Part shown: positions 37,912-48,630 of the stretch, one piece after another
Layout: each line of letters opens with the position of its first letter
Position numbering within the stretch: position 1 is the first letter of the stretch
Assembly: GCA_958298945.1 (NCBI GenBank)
Contig: OY282609.1
Coordinates: 43,693,893 to 43,757,892, forward strand
Direction of reading: 5' to 3'
DNA length: 64,000 nucleotides
Origin: Atherix ibis
Taxonomy: Eukaryota > Arthropoda > Insecta > Diptera > Athericidae
The notes under the pieces: model-generated
Told to the model about the DNA's origin: nothing
The model's input: only the letters and a program-made list of their open reading frames with translations
The model's database searches: none
Made by a program: the position numbers and the translations under genes

Positions 37912-38214
37912 TCCGCCCCTGCTGAAGGATGCTAAGTAAAATACTTTTCATCTGGACGATGGCAATCTAGCTAACAGGGGGCAATAGTAAATTGGAATGG
38001 ATAACGACTCTGATATGTTATTCTTTCACTTTTTCGGGAATCGATCCCCAAAGATTATTCCAAGTTCGTATACAAAGGGACATGGTTCCGATGGTTAAAT
38101 TCTATAATAGCGAATTTTGTTTGGCTCTTCGGAGATGGGAATATGGCCTACTGGTCGCGGAATTTATCCCACACTTCGGTGCAAATAAATACGTAGTAGC
38201 GTGACCGTAGGAAT
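37912..38214 (+). mobile_element. Short R1-like non-autonomous element 1 (303 bp)
   Basis: Sits between two R1 target 14-mers. It starts TCCGCCCCTG, like the elements at 52274 and 55857, and shares GGATG, CTTTTCATCT and CAGGGGGC with them in the first 75 nt. It ends GTAGCGTGACCGTAGGAAT, which matches the 3' tip of the full-length R1-B (CACGAAGTAGCGTG..GTAGGAAT). No coding capacity. Best read as a short internally deleted or SINE-like derivative mobilised by R1-B-type machinery. Confidence 0.8.
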
Positions 38215-38228
38215 TGTCCCTATCTACT
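38215..38228 (+). repeat. R1 target 14-mer (TSD), unit 1 middle
   Basis: TGTCCCTATCTACT between short element 1 and the 433-bp R1-A tail. Confidence 0.93.
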
Positions 38229-38661
38229 AGATTCCTTACCGTAGATCTACGAGCGGAGTACAAACCAGAGTACTCTTAAAACAAAAATGGGTACCACGGG
38301 GATCAGGAGCCCCTCAGTAGAATATACTGTGCCCGATCGAGGTGAGGCGCCATTTGGCAGCAACGTGGTGGTTGTGGATAATACCCATGTCGCGGGTACG
38401 GTCTTCGGATCGCAGGTGTGAGGTAACTGGCAAATGTAGCAATGCATTGCACTTATCTCGGGCACTGTCACTGCTTATGACAGTAGAGGTTTAGATAGTC
38501 CTCGCCACCAGCAGGTGGAGAGTCAGCTTGTAACTGATTCTATCTGCTAACTGCCAGTAATGGTAGGTGCGTTGATTGAGCGTATCTCGATCCCTATAGT
38601 CGTAGGCGACTCGTGGTCTAAAGCATTGGCAACAAAATCACGTTAAATAATAACCTTTCAC
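38229..38661 (+). mobile_element. Solitary 433-bp R1-A 3' tail, copy 1
   Basis: Starts AGATTCCTTACCGTAG and ends near GTTAAATAATAACCTTTCAC. It is closely similar over its length to the last part of the full-length R1-A (51827-52259) and to 55410-55842. It is non-coding. The right-hand 14-mer expected after it is missing; unrelated AT-rich DNA begins instead. Confidence 0.85.
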
Positions 38662-38831
38662 TGATACCAAATGCTATTCCTTCTATGTTTGGTACAATAA
38701 AAAAATTACTCAAATTTCGGTAGTATACCGAAATGCTTGCATACTTTTGTTGTTTTTAAAAGTTGTTATTTTGACACTTATCGGAAAGTGCAAGTGGAAG
38801 TGTGGTTTATATCTTTTTTGAAGTAAAAACT
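38662..38831. other. Unidentified 170-bp AT-rich insert replacing 28S sequence
   Basis: This stretch is not found elsewhere in the window. It has two hairpins: TACCAAA/TTTGGTA (38665-38671 with 38688-38694) and a perfect 9-bp stem ATTTCGGTA/TACCGAAAT around a GTA loop (38714-38734). It stands where 486 bp of 28S should be. I do not recognise it. Confidence 0.6.
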
Positions 38832-39015
38832 GGACAGAAACCACACATAGAGCAAAAGGGCAAATGCTGACTTGATCTCGGTATTCAGTACATACAGAGA
38901 CAGCAAAAGCTCGGCCTATCGATCCTTTTGGTTTAAAGAGTTTTTAACAAGAGGTGTCAGAAAAATTACCACAGGGATAACTGGCTTGTGGCGGCCAAGC
39001 GTTCATAGCGACGTC

Positions 39016-39068
<53 letters not shown>

Positions 39069-39092
39069 CAAGCGTTGGATTGTTCACCCATA

Positions 39093-39133
<41 letters not shown>

Positions 39134-39619
39134 TAGTTTTACCCTACTGATGACAAATATAGTTATTACAACAGCATTCCTGCGTAGTACGAGAGGAACC
39201 GCAGGTACGGACAATTGGTACAATACTTGTTCGAGAGAACAGTGGTATGATGCTACGTCCGCTGGATTATGCCTGAACGCCTCTAAGGTCGTATCCGTGC
39301 TGGATTGTAATAATAGTAATGGGGTTAATTATATTATATGGTAATATGACGTTGTAAGCTAGACTACATAAGTAATTTAGCGAAAATGTTTTTTACCGAA
39401 ACCAATTAGTAATATAATATGGGTAATGTGTTTCTTATTATGCACGAGATTCATGTTAAGTGCCAATTATATAATACAAATTGTTTTCATATATAATGTA
39501 ATACCTTGAATCAATTGTAAACGACTTTGGTATCGGGCAAGGTGTTGTTAATGGAAGAGCAGCTACCATACTGCGATCCACTGAAACTTAACCTATGCTC
39601 GATGATTCGAATATTTACT
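38832..39619 (+). rRNA. 28S rRNA: 28S rRNA, 3' segment (unit 1)
   Basis: Resumes at GGACAGAAACCACACATAG and contains the peptidyl-transferase region ACCACAGGGATAACTGG and the sarcin-ricin loop AGTACGAGAGGAACC (near 39186). It is almost identical to the 3' segments of units 2 and 3. Compared with unit 2 it lacks the 486 nt just downstream of the R1 site, including GAAGACCCTGTTGAG. The 3' end is placed at about 39619 by the conserved CTATGCTCGATGATTCGA; it could be off by some 20 nt. Confidence 0.92.
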
Positions 39620-41631
39620 ATGCAGATATATAAATATATATATATGTGTATTAAATATAAGGTAGCAGGTATAATATTTATACTTGTTATGTATTAATAA
39701 TTATTTATTAGTTGCGGAGGATGGGTGATGGATATATGATGTATTATATACTTATAAGAAAAAGTATTAATAAGTATTTACACTTATATTAATTATGGCT
39801 TTAAAAAATAATATAATATTATATATTTTTTTAAAAAGAACTTATCATAATAATAATAATTATATGATATAATATATAAAATCATTTTGATAAAAGTTTT
39901 TAACTTTAACATATTGATATTGTATTGTTGGTTGTTGTGTTGGAATAATAAGTATTAATAATTTATATTTCTATTTTTGGTTTAATGTATAAATATACTT
40001 ATAATTATGAGAACTTATTATGATATATATAAGATCTTATATATGATCATTTTGATGAATGGTTGAAATAAACATTAACATATTATTATTGTCATTTATA
40101 ATTGTTGGGTAAATATACTTATATAAATAAGAATTTAATATGAAATATAATAAAATCATTTTGATGGATAGAAGAAAGAAGGTGGCAATAAACTTTAACA
40201 TTAAAGTATATTGATATTGTATTGGATCATTATATATCTCTATACATAAGATCAATTAGTTGGATGGATGGTGGGCAATAAGCATTAACTTATTTTTAGT
40301 TAATGTATAAATAATGAGAACTTAATATGAAATATAATATATAAAATCATTATTAGATGGACGTTAGCAAAAAATATTCACATTAACGTATATTGATATT
40401 GTATAAATATTCTTATAATATAGAACTTATCATAAAAATTTTAAAATATATATAATTTAATAAATTGTATATGATCATTTTATATGATATTAATATGTGG
40501 AATAAAATGGCTTATAAAAGTTGGTGGTTAGAAAAAATTTTTAGTAAACTGAAATGTATCTTTACAATGTTATTAGGGTTAATAATGAAAAATGTTTAAA
40601 AAAATATATTTTATTTTAGGTTGTTAAATACCCTTTTTCAGCTTCTAGATAGACCAAAAGTTTTCTTTTCGTATTGTTATAAATTATAATTTTAACAATA
40701 TAAAGTTAACTGAAATGTATCTTTATAGTGTTATTAGGATCAAACTAATAGGTTAATAATGAAAAATGTTGAAAAAAATATATTTTATTTTAGGTTGTTA
40801 AATACCCTTTTTCAGCTTCTAGATAGACCAAAAGTTTTCTTTTCGTATTGTTATAAATTATAATTTTAACAATATAAAGTTAACTGAAATGTATCTTTAT
40901 AGTGTTATTAGGATCAAACTAATAGGTTAATAATGAAAAATGTTGAAAAAAATATATTTTATTTTAGGTTGTTAAATACCCTTTTTCAGGTTCTAGATAG
41001 ACCAAAAGTTTTCTTTTCGTATTGTTATAAATTATAATTTTAACAATATAAAGTTAACTGAAATGTATCTTTATAGTGTTATTAGGATCAAACTAATAGG
41101 GTTAATAATGAAAAATGTTGAAAAATATATATTTTATTTTAGGTTGTTAAATACCCTTTTTCAGCTTCTAGATAGACCTAAAATTTATATTAAAATAATA
41201 TAAATTATATGTTAAAATTTACCAAATCGACTTAAATTTTTTTGATTTATTATTAATTTATATTTTTATACATAAATATTGAAAAATATTATGAAATTTG
41301 CTGTGTTTTGAAAAAAGTGCAAAAAAAGGACCAATCCTACTTTTTTCAAAAAACTGATATAAGTTTAGGTCTCGACTATCTATTTTTTAAAAATGGTCTA
41401 TTTTCATATGTTTTGAATATACAAAACATACTTGTGCTTTCAAAAAAAATAAGTTTAAAAATTGACTATTTTATAGTATCAATTTGATATGTTGTTAATA
41501 TGAATGTGAACCAAAAATAAATTGGTACAAAATACCATATAAAAACAAGGTTATACACAATATAGTAAATGTATATACATAATGTTATACATAAATTAAA
41601 ATGCTTTTATAAAATAATATAATTATATAAT
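39620..41631 (+). other. Intergenic spacer and 5' external transcribed spacer (units 1-2)
   Basis: About 2 kb of AT-rich DNA with no gene. From 39830 to 40470 there are degenerate repeats of roughly 100 bp around AAAATCATTTTGATGGA, AATAAACATTAAC and ATTGATATTGTAT. From about 40540 to 41185 there are 174-bp tandem repeats. The last 440 bp before 18S should hold the Pol I start and 5' ETS, but I cannot point to the promoter by eye. Confidence 0.85.
40540..41185 (+). repeat. 174-bp IGS subrepeats, about four copies
   Basis: The motif TAGGTTGTTAAATACCC recurs at 40617, 40791, 40965 and 41140 (spacing 174, 174, 175). Each unit also has CTTCTAGATAGACC, AAAGTTTTCTTTTCG and AACTGAAATGTATC. Such IGS subrepeats often act as Pol I spacer promoters, enhancers or terminators in insects, but no function is shown by the sequence. 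Confidence 0.92.
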
Positions 41632-42831
41632 ATTCTGGTTGATCCTGCCAGTAGTTATATGCTTGTCTCAAAGATTAAGCCATGCATGTCTAAGTACATA
41701 CATAAATAAAGTGAAACCGCAAAAGGCTCATTATATCAGTTATGGTTTATTAGATCATAAACAGTTACTTGGATAACTGTGGCAATTCTAGAGCTAATAC
41801 ATGCAATGATAACACGGACCTTTTGGAACGTGTGCTTTTATTAGGCCAAAAACCAAGCGATTATTTATAATCGTATAATATGGTTGAACTCTAGATAATT
41901 TGCCGATCGTACGGTCTTAGTACCGACGACAGATCTTTCAAATGTCTGCCCTATCAACTATTGATGGTAGTATCTTGGACTACCATGGTTGCAACGGGTA
42001 ACGGGGAATCAGGGTTCGATTCCGGAGAGGGAGCCTGAGAAACGGCTACCACATCTAAGGAAGGCAGCAGGCGCGTAAATTACCCACTCCCAGTACGGGG
42101 AGGTAGTGACGAAAAATAACAATACAGGACTCATATCCGAGGCCCTGTAATTGGAATGAGTACACTTTAAATCCTTTAACAAGGACCTATTGGAGGGCAA
42201 GTCTGGTGCCAGCAGCCGCGGTAATTCCAGCTCCAATAGCGTATATTAAAGTTGTTGCGGTTAAAACGTTCGTAGTTGAATTTGTGCTTCACACGGGTAG
42301 TACACCTAAAATATAGGTTAGTACATTACCTTGTGTGCTAGCGTATTACTGGAGGGCTATTGCTTACATATTTATATGTTTGTAATAGCCCTATATAAAG
42401 CTGCTATAATGCTCTTTATTGAGTGTTATTGTGGACAGTACAATTACTTTGAACAAATTAAAGTGCTTAAAGCAGGCTTTAAATGCCTGAATATTTTGTG
42501 CATGGAATAATGGAATAAGACCTCTGTTCTACTTTCATTGGTTTTTAGATCAAGAGGTAATGATTAATAGAAGCAGTTGGGGGCATTAGTATTACGACGC
42601 GAGAGGTGATATTCTTGGACCGTCGTAAGACTAACTTAAGCGAAAGCATTTGCCAAAGATGTTTTCATTAATCAAGAACGAAAGTTATAGGTTCGAAGGC
42701 GATCAGATACCGCCCTAGTTCTAACTATAAACGATGCCAGCTAGCAATTGGGTATAGCTACTACTATGGCTTTCTCAGTCGCTTCCCGGGAAACCAAAGC
42801 TTTTGGGCTCCGGGGGAAGTATGGTTGCAAA

Positions 42832-42880
<49 letters not shown>

Positions 42881-43420
42881 GCGGCTTAATTTGACTCAAC
42901 ACGGGAAAACTTACCAGGTCCGAACATAAATGAGTAAGACAGATTGATAGCTCTTTCTCGAATCTATGGGTGGTGGTGCATGGCCGTTCTCAGTTCGTGG
43001 AGTGATTTGTCTGGTTAATTCCGATAACGAACGAGACTCAAATATATTAAATAGATGCTTTCAGGATTATGGCGTTGAAGCTTTGCATAGCTTTCATTCA
43101 TAATACTTTTATAGTATTTGATTGTATATGCTAATGTGAGTGGAGTCGTACCTGTTTGTTTGTTCTATAAAAAAAGAACGATTGCTTCTTAAATGGACAA
43201 GTTGCGTTTAGCAATAATGAGATTGAGCAATAACAGGTCTGTGATGCCCTTAGATGTCCTGGGCTGCACGCGCGCTACAATGAAAGTATCAACGTGTATT
43301 TCCTAGACCGAGAGGTCCGGGTAAACCGCTGAATCACTTTCATGCTTGGGATTGTGAACTGAAACTGTTCACATGAACTTGGAATTCCCAGTAAGTGCGA
43401 GTCATTAACTCGTATTGATC

Positions 43421-43465
<45 letters not shown>

Positions 43466-43574
43466 AATTATTTAGTGAGGTCTCCGGACGTGATTGCTGT
43501 GACGCTATATGTGTTACGGTTATATCGCAAAAGTTGACCAAACTTGATTATTTAGAGGAAGTAAAAGTCGTAAT

Positions 43575-43610
<36 letters not shown>
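41632..43610 (+). rRNA. 18S rRNA: 18S rRNA, full length (unit 2)
   Basis: Starts ATTCTGGTTGATCCTGCCAG and ends GGAAGGATCATTA, 1,979 nt, the usual insect length. All main conserved blocks are present in order. However, some near-universal bases are changed: GAGGTGATATTC for GAGGTGAAATTC (42610), AAAGTTATAGG for AAAGTTAGAGG (42688), and GTAATAAGG for GTAACAAGG near the 3' end (43574). These suggest a copy no longer under strict selection, although it is full length. It is the only complete 18S in the window. Confidence 0.96.
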
Positions 43611-43611
<1 letters not shown>

Positions 43612-43882
43612 TGATACCTTATATAAAATAAAATACTATATATTAAAAGTATATAGAAAAAAAGAGTATTAAAAATGAAATTATATAAAAAATATATATT
43701 TATTTATATTATAAATAAATTGTAAAAGAGACCAACCAATTCTGTACTTAAAATTTTAAGTAATAGTTCAATGATGAACTAGACGTTCGCAGAAGAAGGT
43801 TGTTTTTCTTTTTAATATTCTTATAAAAATATTGATTTGATATAAAAATGCTCATTTATATAATGTGTATTTAAAATTTATA
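43611..43882 (+). other. Internal transcribed spacer 1 (unit 2)
   Basis: 272-nt AT-rich spacer between 18S and 5.8S, nearly identical to that of unit 1. No other feature seen. Confidence 0.9.
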
Positions 43883-44004
43883 AACTCTAAGCGGTGGATC
43901 ACTTGGCTCATGGGTCGATGAAGAACGCAGCAAACTGTGCGTCATCGTGTGAACTGCAGGACACATGAACATCGACAATTTGAACGCATATTACAGTCTA
44001 TGCT
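43883..44004 (+). rRNA. 5.8S rRNA: 5.8S rRNA (unit 2, intact)
   Basis: 122 nt from AACTCTAAGCGGTGGATCAC to CAGTCTATGCT, lacking the 26-bp duplication of unit 1. The conserved GGACACATGAACATCGACA and GAACGCATATT blocks are normal. Followed by a 22-nt spacer and 2S rRNA, as in dipterans with split 5.8S. Confidence 0.95.
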
Positions 44005-44026
44005 ATATGTATATCTTTAGATATAT

Positions 44027-44056
44027 TGCATAGACTACATATGGTTGAGGGTTGTA
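44027..44056 (+). rRNA. 2S rRNA: 2S rRNA (unit 2)
   Basis: 30 nt containing ACTACATATGGTTGAGGG, identical to the unit 1 copy. Normally cleaved from the same precursor and base-paired with 28S. Confidence 0.92.
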
Positions 44057-44350
44057 TGATTACGCTAACTTGACTCGATTTTATGATGAAAATTATAAAA
44101 TTGGCATTTTGTGTTATAAAATTTTAACATTGCTTAGAATTTTTAACATTAACAATTATTATATTCATTAAAATATTATTATTATATAAAATATAATTTC
44201 AAAATAAAAAAACTATTTTATACAAGTAAAAAATTTGAAATATTTATTATTTACAAATTAATAAAAAAAAAATGTATAAAAATATTAAAAAAATATGAAA
44301 TATTATTACAATATAATAAAATATTAAAAAAATGATATAATATTAGCATT
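44057..44350 (+). other. ITS2, truncated by deletion (unit 2)
   Basis: Matches ITS2 of unit 1 up to ATATTAGCATT, then jumps directly into internal 28S (GCGGAAAAGTCATC). The end of ITS2 and the start of 28S (31712-32229 of unit 1, 518 bp) are absent. A shared ATT at the joint suggests microhomology. Confidence 0.9.
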
Positions 44351-44663
44351 GCGGAAAAGTCATCAATAAGCATATAGTTTTAATATAAAATATATAATTA
44401 TTGTGCATTTTTTCCGTAAAAGACATTGTAATCTGTTATAAACAAAATTTATCATAAGGTATTAAAGTAAAAAAGTTTATATATGTATTAGCTGTTATGG
44501 CTTATATTTTATAAAATTGCAAATATAATACTGGATAAATATATAACAGCACATAAATATATAATGCTAACATCAATGAAGATGTTGTAAATATATATGT
44601 ATATATTTTATAAATATATATATTATAAGCATTTATATTATTGACAATGCTTTAGATTTAGAA

Positions 44664-44704
<41 letters not shown>

Positions 44705-44922
44705 ACATATGTGCAAGTCATTAGGTATTATTTAAAACCTAAAGGCGTAATTAACTTAAATGTTAATATTGGATTATTTTATATTTAATATTTACTATTA
44801 TTATAAAGTTCATCCAGGGACGTTTTATATAGTTATGTATTTTAATATCTGATATTATTTATACCTCTAACTAAAGCGTACCTTGAGCATATATGTTGTG
44901 ACCCGAAAGATGGTGAACTATA

Positions 44923-44958
<36 letters not shown>

Positions 44959-45016
44959 AGACCGAAACAGTTCTGACGTGCAAATCGATTGTCAGAATTG
45001 GGTATAGGGGCGAAAT

Positions 45017-45072
<56 letters not shown>

Positions 45073-45254
45073 TGCAAATAAATATTATATAATATAATCT
45101 TATCTGGTAAAGCGAATGATTAGAGGCATTAGGGCCGAAACGACCTTAACCTATTCTCAAACTTTAAATGGGTAAGAACCTTATCTTTCTTGATATGAAG
45201 ATTAGGTTATGATATATTGTGCCTAGTGGGCCACTTTTGGTAAGCAGAACTGGC

Positions 45255-45289
<35 letters not shown>

Positions 45290-45368
45290 AAAATTGACAA
45301 CTCATACTGATACCATGAAAGGCGTTGCTTGCTTAAAACAGCAGGACGGTGGACATGGAAGTCGTAAA

Positions 45369-45406
<38 letters not shown>

Positions 45407-45833
45407 CTAGCCCTTAAAATGGATGGCGCTCAAGTTGTATGCCTATACATTACCGCTAAAGCAAATGATTTATAAATTAATAAATCTTAAAGCTTTAGTG
45501 AGTAGGAGGGTACGATGGTGTGCGTTGAAGTGTTTGGCGTAAGCCTGCATGGAGCCGCCATTGGTACAGATCTTGGTGGTAGTAGCAAATAATCGAATGA
45601 GACCTTGGAGGACTGAAGTGGAGAAGGGTTTCGTGTGAACAGTGGTTGATCACGAGTTAGTCGGTCCTAAGTTTATGGTGAAAACCAATGTATATATATA
45701 AACTATTAGTTAATATATATATTTAAACGAAAGGGAATACGGTTCCAATTCCGTAACCTGTTAAGTATACGTTTGTTATTAAAAATGGGCTTTTTGCTCA
45801 TCCTGGTAACAGAAATAACCATAAAGAAACCGT

Positions 45834-45866
<33 letters not shown>

Positions 45867-46337
45867 CATAGTCGTATCACCATGGAAGTCTTTCGAAGAG
45901 AGATATGGTGAATGGACTAGAAGAGCATGGCATTTACTGCTGTGTCGATATTTTCTCCTCGGGCCTTGAAAATTTATGGTAAGGAAACGCAAACTTCTTA
46001 ACAGGCCGTACCTATATCCGCAGCTGGTCTCCAAGGTGAAGAGTCTCTAGTCGATAGAATAATGTAGGTAAGGGAAGTCGGCAAATTAGATCCGTAACTT
46101 CGGGATAAGGATTGGCTCTGAAGATTGAGATAGTCGGGCTTGATTGGAAAGTAATAAAATGGTTTTATGTACTCGTTCTGGGTAAAGAGATGATTTTTTA
46201 AATTGTTGATTTCCCGGATAGAAGTTTACGTAACCAAATTACGGAACTTTCTTGCTAATAATTTATAAAATTTACTTTTTATATATTTATAACGACTATC
46301 AATTAACAATCAATTCAGAACTGGCACGGACTTGGGA

Positions 46338-46376
<39 letters not shown>

Positions 46377-46387
46377 CCAACGGGTGT

Positions 46388-46426
<39 letters not shown>

Positions 46427-46443
46427 AGTGAAGAAATTCAAGT

Positions 46444-46540
<97 letters not shown>

Positions 46541-46559
46541 TCTTCTGTCCCTATCTACT
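44351..46559 (+). rRNA. 28S rRNA: 28S rRNA, 5'-deleted segment up to the R1 site (unit 2)
   Basis: Colinear with 32230-34362 and 37838-37911 of unit 1. It lacks the first ~460 nt of 28S, including the part that pairs with 5.8S/2S. The R2 site is empty and intact here (CTCTTAAGGTAGCCAAATG), so this segment gives the pre-insertion sequence. R1-A interrupts it after TGTCCCTATCTACT. One conserved site is altered: CGAAATACC for CGAAAGACC (45016). Confidence 0.94.
46546..46559 (+). repeat. R1 target 14-mer (TSD), left of R1-A
   Basis: TGTCCCTATCTACT at the junction of 28S and the 5' end of R1-A. Confidence 0.95.
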
Positions 46560-47172
46560 CAGTCGTGTTTGAGAATTCGAACGGAGTAGTCGTGTTTTTG
46601 ATTTCGAGCGAAAACAGAGTTTTTATTGCGAATTACAGTTCATTAGTGATTTACGGTTTTTAAAGCGATTTTAGTGAAAAGACATTGAAACGGACTATAT
46701 TTTGAAAGGATTTTTTGAGAATAAGCAAGTGCTAGTGTCTGGCAAGGTGCAGCCGAAAATTCGGACTGATCGGACTTATAGAAGTGCGGAAAAAGAGCAA
46801 AGAACATTGTTACACGTACGTAATTTTACGTACATACGTGGAATTTGTTCTATCGTTTGGTGTAAAATTTGCTCTATCGTTTCGGGTATTTGTGCGGACA
46901 GACAGTGAAAAGGGACCGCGAAAAATTCCCTAGTTAAATTTTCCATAAGCAGAGGCTGCATAGCGGTACTCTGCTTGTGCGAAAATTTTTCTTGAACATC
47001 TGGTGCGAGCAGCTGTTGTGGTTCAAGGCCACAGGTGGTAGTGAGACGTTTTAGCAGAGTCCACTTGGTACCGAACCTAGTGGAGGTTTGTAGACGGGTC
47101 CACTCGAGACCAAAAAATCGCCGGCGAGCGACCGAACGAATTTTTATCGGACGACGAATTTCGTCGACGGCC

Positions 47173-47176
<4 letters not shown>

Positions 47177-47241
<65 letters not shown>
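47177..47241 (+). repeat. T65 homopolymer in the R1-A 5' UTR
   Basis: An unbroken run of 65 T lies about 100 bp before ORF1. It could be polymerase slippage, or a poly(A) tail of something inserted in antisense, though I see no such insert beside it. Assembly length of such a run is unreliable. Confidence 0.95.
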
Positions 47242-47342
47242 CGCGTTTTTCGCAGATTTTGCGTTTTTCGCGTTTTTTGCGAATTCCGTGTCTTCCGCGT
47301 TTTTGACGCGTTGTGAAGAGTCTCGTCGCGACCATTATCGCG

Positions 47343-48629
47343 ATGGTGAAGCGGAGAGCGTCCGTGAAGAAGAGGCGTCTAACGCTGGACCTGGCGGAGG
47401 CGGAGTGCTTCCCCAGTGATGAGGTACCGCTGGCGACCTTGCGGGAGGTTGCGAAGGAGGCTGCTGCGGAGGTAAAGGAGGCGGCTGCTGAGGTGGCGGA
47501 GGTGCTGTTGACTGATGAGTCGCAGAAGTTACGGAGGAAGGCAGCCAGTGCACCCTCATTGATGGACGCACTGAAGAGTGTAGGGCAAGGTGTTCACGAC
47601 CTGGCGACGAACAGGGCACCTGGAGCCATAAGTGCGGTCTTGATGCTTGTGGCTGAAGCTGCTGCTGCTGCCACCATGTTGGAGAAGAGGCTCTCCTATC
47701 TGCAGGGTAGGCTGGAGAGTACGGCGACGGTCTCTCCGTCACAGCGTGTTCCTGCTGCTGCGGCTGCCACGCGCGGCACTCACCCGATCCGCGGGGGGGT
47801 GGTGGTCCCCGCCACTGCGCCAGTCGCCGTTGCGGCAAATCCATGGATTGTGCCACGGCCTGTTCCAAGGCCGAGGAAGCTGGTGCCTTTGCCGCCTCCA
47901 CCGGCACAAACCTTCGCGCTGGTAGTGAAGGCTGCTGCAGCGGGAGTGCCAACTGAGGAGGTGAGAAAGAGAGTGTTGGAGGCGGGAAAGTCGCTGGCGG
48001 ACGTACGCGTCCGTGCTGTACGGCGGCTGAAGGAGGGTGTTGCAGTGGAGGTCTGCAGCAGCGGCGAATTGAAGCGTGTCGCCGAATCAGCTGACTTCGT
48101 GAAAGCTGGTTTGGTGACGAGCGAGCCGAAGAGGGCGAGACCGAAGCTCGTCATCCACGCCGTACCGGCAGAGGTGGACAACACCGAACTAGTGCAGCAG
48201 CTGCAAGAAAAAAATATGCGCGGCATAATGGTGGAGGCAGAAAAAGAAGTATCGGTGATCAGAAGGACAACCGGTAAGGATGGCAAACATATGGTTGTCA
48301 TAGAGGTAAGTGGTAGAGCTAAGGAGAGAATGCTTAGTGAAAGACGTGTGTTTGTGGGATGGTTGTGCCTACCAATTCGTGAATACGAATTGGTACGTAG
48401 GTGCCACGGCTGCCTGGATTTCGGGCATCTCCGTGATGGCTGTAGGCGGGCTGGAAGGCTTTGCAGTCGGTGCGGTAGTGGTGACCATCTTGCTCGGGAA
48501 TGCCCGAACATGGAGTGTTGCCGCAACTGCCATCTGCGTGGCCTTCCGGGTACGCACTCCGTCATGTCGGAGGATTGCCCGGTGTATATAAGGTTGTGCG
48601 AAAGAGAGAGAATGAGGATTGTTGCCTAA
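47343..48629 (+). CDS. R1-A ORF1, Gag-like zinc-knuckle protein
   Basis: 428 residues from the ATG at 47343. An in-frame GTG ten codons upstream is possible but less likely. The protein binds element RNA to form the ribonucleoprotein particle and helps direct it to the nucleus and target. The N-terminus is very basic (MVKRRASVKKRR) and is followed by an Ala/Glu/Val-rich stretch likely to be helical. The middle is proline and alanine rich. The C-terminal third has three CCHC knuckles: C354-C357-H362-C367, C374-C377-H382-C387 and a variant beginning at C393-C396. Length and layout fit R1 ORF1. It ends TAA one base before the ORF2 ATG, so ORF2 is probably made by reinitiation. Confidence 0.93.
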   Translation: MVKRRASVKKRRLTLDLAEAECFPSDEVPLATLREVAKEAAAEVKEAAAEVAEVLLTDESQKLRRKAASAPSLMDALKSVGQGVHDLATNRAPGAISAVLMLVAEAAAAATMLEKRLSYLQGRLESTATVSPSQRVPAAAAATRGTHPIRGGVVVPATAPVAVAANPWIVPRPVPRPRKLVPLPPPPAQTFALVVKAAAAGVPTEEVRKRVLEAGKSLADVRVRAVRRLKEGVAVEVCSSGELKRVAESADFVKAGLVTSEPKRARPKLVIHAVPAEVDNTELVQQLQEKNMRGIMVEAEKEVSVIRRTTGKDGKHMVVIEVSGRAKERMLSERRVFVGWLCLPIREYELVRRCHGCLDFGHLRDGCRRAGRLCSRCGSGDHLARECPNMECCRNCHLRGLPGTHSVMSEDCPVYIRLCERERMRIVA

Positions 48630-48630
48630 A

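Noticed and set aside
38247..38471. Minus-strand open frame repeated at 51833 and 55428
   Set aside because: It is inside the non-coding R1-A tail; conservation follows element copying, with no family resemblance.
39150..39344. 64-codon open frame (also at 53628 and 62833) identical in three copies
   Set aside because: It lies within conserved 28S containing the sarcin-ricin loop; identity is due to the rRNA.
40037..40255. 72-codon minus-strand open frame in the IGS (also 54516 and 63721)
   Set aside because: AT-rich spacer with low-complexity composition; repeated only because the IGS is repeated.
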